Of a stretch of 64,000 nucleotides of DNA, positions 63,060 through 64,000 are shown in pieces (position 1 is the first letter of the stretch; each line of letters opens with the position of its first letter). This DNA is from Leguminivora glycinivorella (taxonomy: Eukaryota; Arthropoda; Insecta; Lepidoptera; Tortricidae): the NCBI RefSeq assembly GCF_023078275.1, contig NC_062992.1, forward strand, positions 13,281,706 through 13,345,705, read 5' to 3'. The notes beneath the pieces are model-generated. The model had not been told where the DNA came from, made no database searches, and saw nothing but the letters and a program-made list of their open reading frames with translations. The translations under genes were made by a program, and so were the position numbers.

Positions 63060-63300
63060 TTTTGTCTTAATAAATTTAATACAAGAGCCTTGGCAACGAG
63101 TATCATTTTGTACTTTTTGGCGTTGAAACGTTTAGGTCTATGGGGTCCCTGTGCGAACAAGTTTTTCCCGAAGCGTCTGGTTGTGATGTAACTGGTGACC
63201 GAAGAGCTGGCGACTTCCTCGCACAACGTATCAGCATAGCGATACAGCGAGGAAATGTCACCAGCATCCTGGGTCCTCAAGAAACTCCTCCTTCCTTTCT
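63060..63300 (+). pseudogene. possible retroelement-derived coding relic
   Basis: 63085-63180 reads LATSIILYFLALKRLGLW, then after a stop and shift GDRRAGDFLAQRISIAIQRG. The second motif resembles a peptide I have seen in lepidopteran repeat proteins, but I cannot name the family. Confidence 0.3.
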
Positions 63301-63304
63301 AGTC

Positions 63305-63842
63305 CTTTAAAAACCGGCCAAGAGCGTGTCGGGCCACGCTCAGTGAAGAGTTCCGTAGTTTTCTCAAAAACTACTGAACCTATCAAGTTTAAAACAATTT
63401 TCCTAGAAAGTACTTATAAAGTTCTACTTTTGTGATTTTTTTCATATTTTTTAAACATATGGTTCAAAAGTTAGAGGGGGGGGACGCACTTTTTTTTCCT
63501 TTTGGAGCGATTATTTCCGAAAATATTAATATTATCAAAAAACGGTCTTAGTAAACCCTTATTAATTTTTAAATACCTATCCAACGATATATCACACGTT
63601 GGGATTGGAATGAAAAAAAAAATCAGCCCCCACTTTACATGTAGGGGGGGTACCCTAATAAAACATGTTTATCCACTTTTTATTTTTGCACTTTGTTGGC
63701 GTGATTGATATACATATTGGTACCAAATTTCAGCTTTCTAGTGCTAATGGTGACTGAGATTATCCGCGGACGGACGGACGGACGGACAGACAGACATGGC
63801 GAAACTATAAGGGTTCATAGTTGACTACGGAACCCTAAAAAG
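63305..63842 (+). mobile_element. GGAC-family element (MINE-A), complete
   Basis: AAAACCGGCCAAGAGCGTGT to GACTACGGAACCCTAAAAA, with GGACGGACGG near 63768. The first 40 bp differ slightly (CAGTGAAGAGTTCCGTAG), losing one inverted end motif. Confidence 0.8.
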
Positions 63843-63956
63843 GACCGTTCAAACTTTACACAGTGACTTTTGAAGTCACTATGAACAACTTTTACTATGG
63901 GACCAATTCTGAAACGCGAAAAAAAATTGGCTGTTCCATAGAAGAGCAATTAATTT

Positions 63957-64000
63957 CTTTTTTTTTGCCAATAAAAAAAAAAAATTGATTGTTTTAGGGA
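63957..64000. repeat. MITE with TTTTTTTTGCCA terminus, cut by window end
   Basis: TTTTTTTTTTGCCAATAAAA matches the left end of 38691-38995. Confidence 0.55.

Overview
This window is eukaryotic nuclear DNA from a lepidopteran insect (moth or butterfly). Evidence: a 26/29-kDa-type cathepsin gene, a Neto-type CUB/LDLa receptor gene with insect-style small exons and GT-AG introns, and several repeat classes I know from Lepidoptera: short Helitrons (TC...CTAG, inserted between A and T), GGAC-rich microsatellite-linked repeats, tRNA-derived SINEs, and Jockey/CR1-, RTE- and RLE-type LINEs. There are no operons or bacterial signals. Coordinates of spliced genes come from splice sites whose phases I checked by hand.

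Host genes. (1) 70-1941 (+): the last two coding exons of a papain-family protease. (2) 33901-34410 (-): an intronless secreted protein of 169 aa, not recognised. (3) 45583-49675 (-): a five-exon gene for a 195-aa secreted protein, not recognised, with duplicated exons. (4) 53329-62640 (-): nine exons of a CUB-CUB-LDLa-transmembrane protein, best read as neto (neuropilin and tolloid-like); its 5' exons lie outside the window. A weak two-exon candidate for a cysteine-rich peptide is at 18410-19054.

Repeat landscape. 4831-28708 is one nested structure. A short repeat was split by a LINE (minus strand, 4935-28604). The LINE was split between its endonuclease and reverse transcriptase by about 19.4 kb of foreign DNA (about 6939-26349), whose ends look like long degraded inverted repeats. 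That block holds older material: a broken RLE-type LINE, an RTE relic, a GC-rich block (12.06-13.23 kb), a decaying tandem array (13.2-14.6 kb), and many hairpin MITEs. 28.9-33.4 kb holds Helitrons, a CR1/Jockey-like LINE relic and nested GGAC-rich elements. 35-45 kb holds a self-nested Helitron, a TTAA-flanked piggyBac-like element with an RT relic, and a SINE split by two further elements. 45-64 kb holds the two multi-exon genes, whose introns are full of MITEs, SINEs, LINE tails, five Helitron copies and a second TTAA element.

The best candidates for something undescribed are the 19.4-kb block, the two TTAA elements that each carry their own set of repeated dyads, the family of hairpins that share ends but not arms, and the tandem partial copies of a neto exon.
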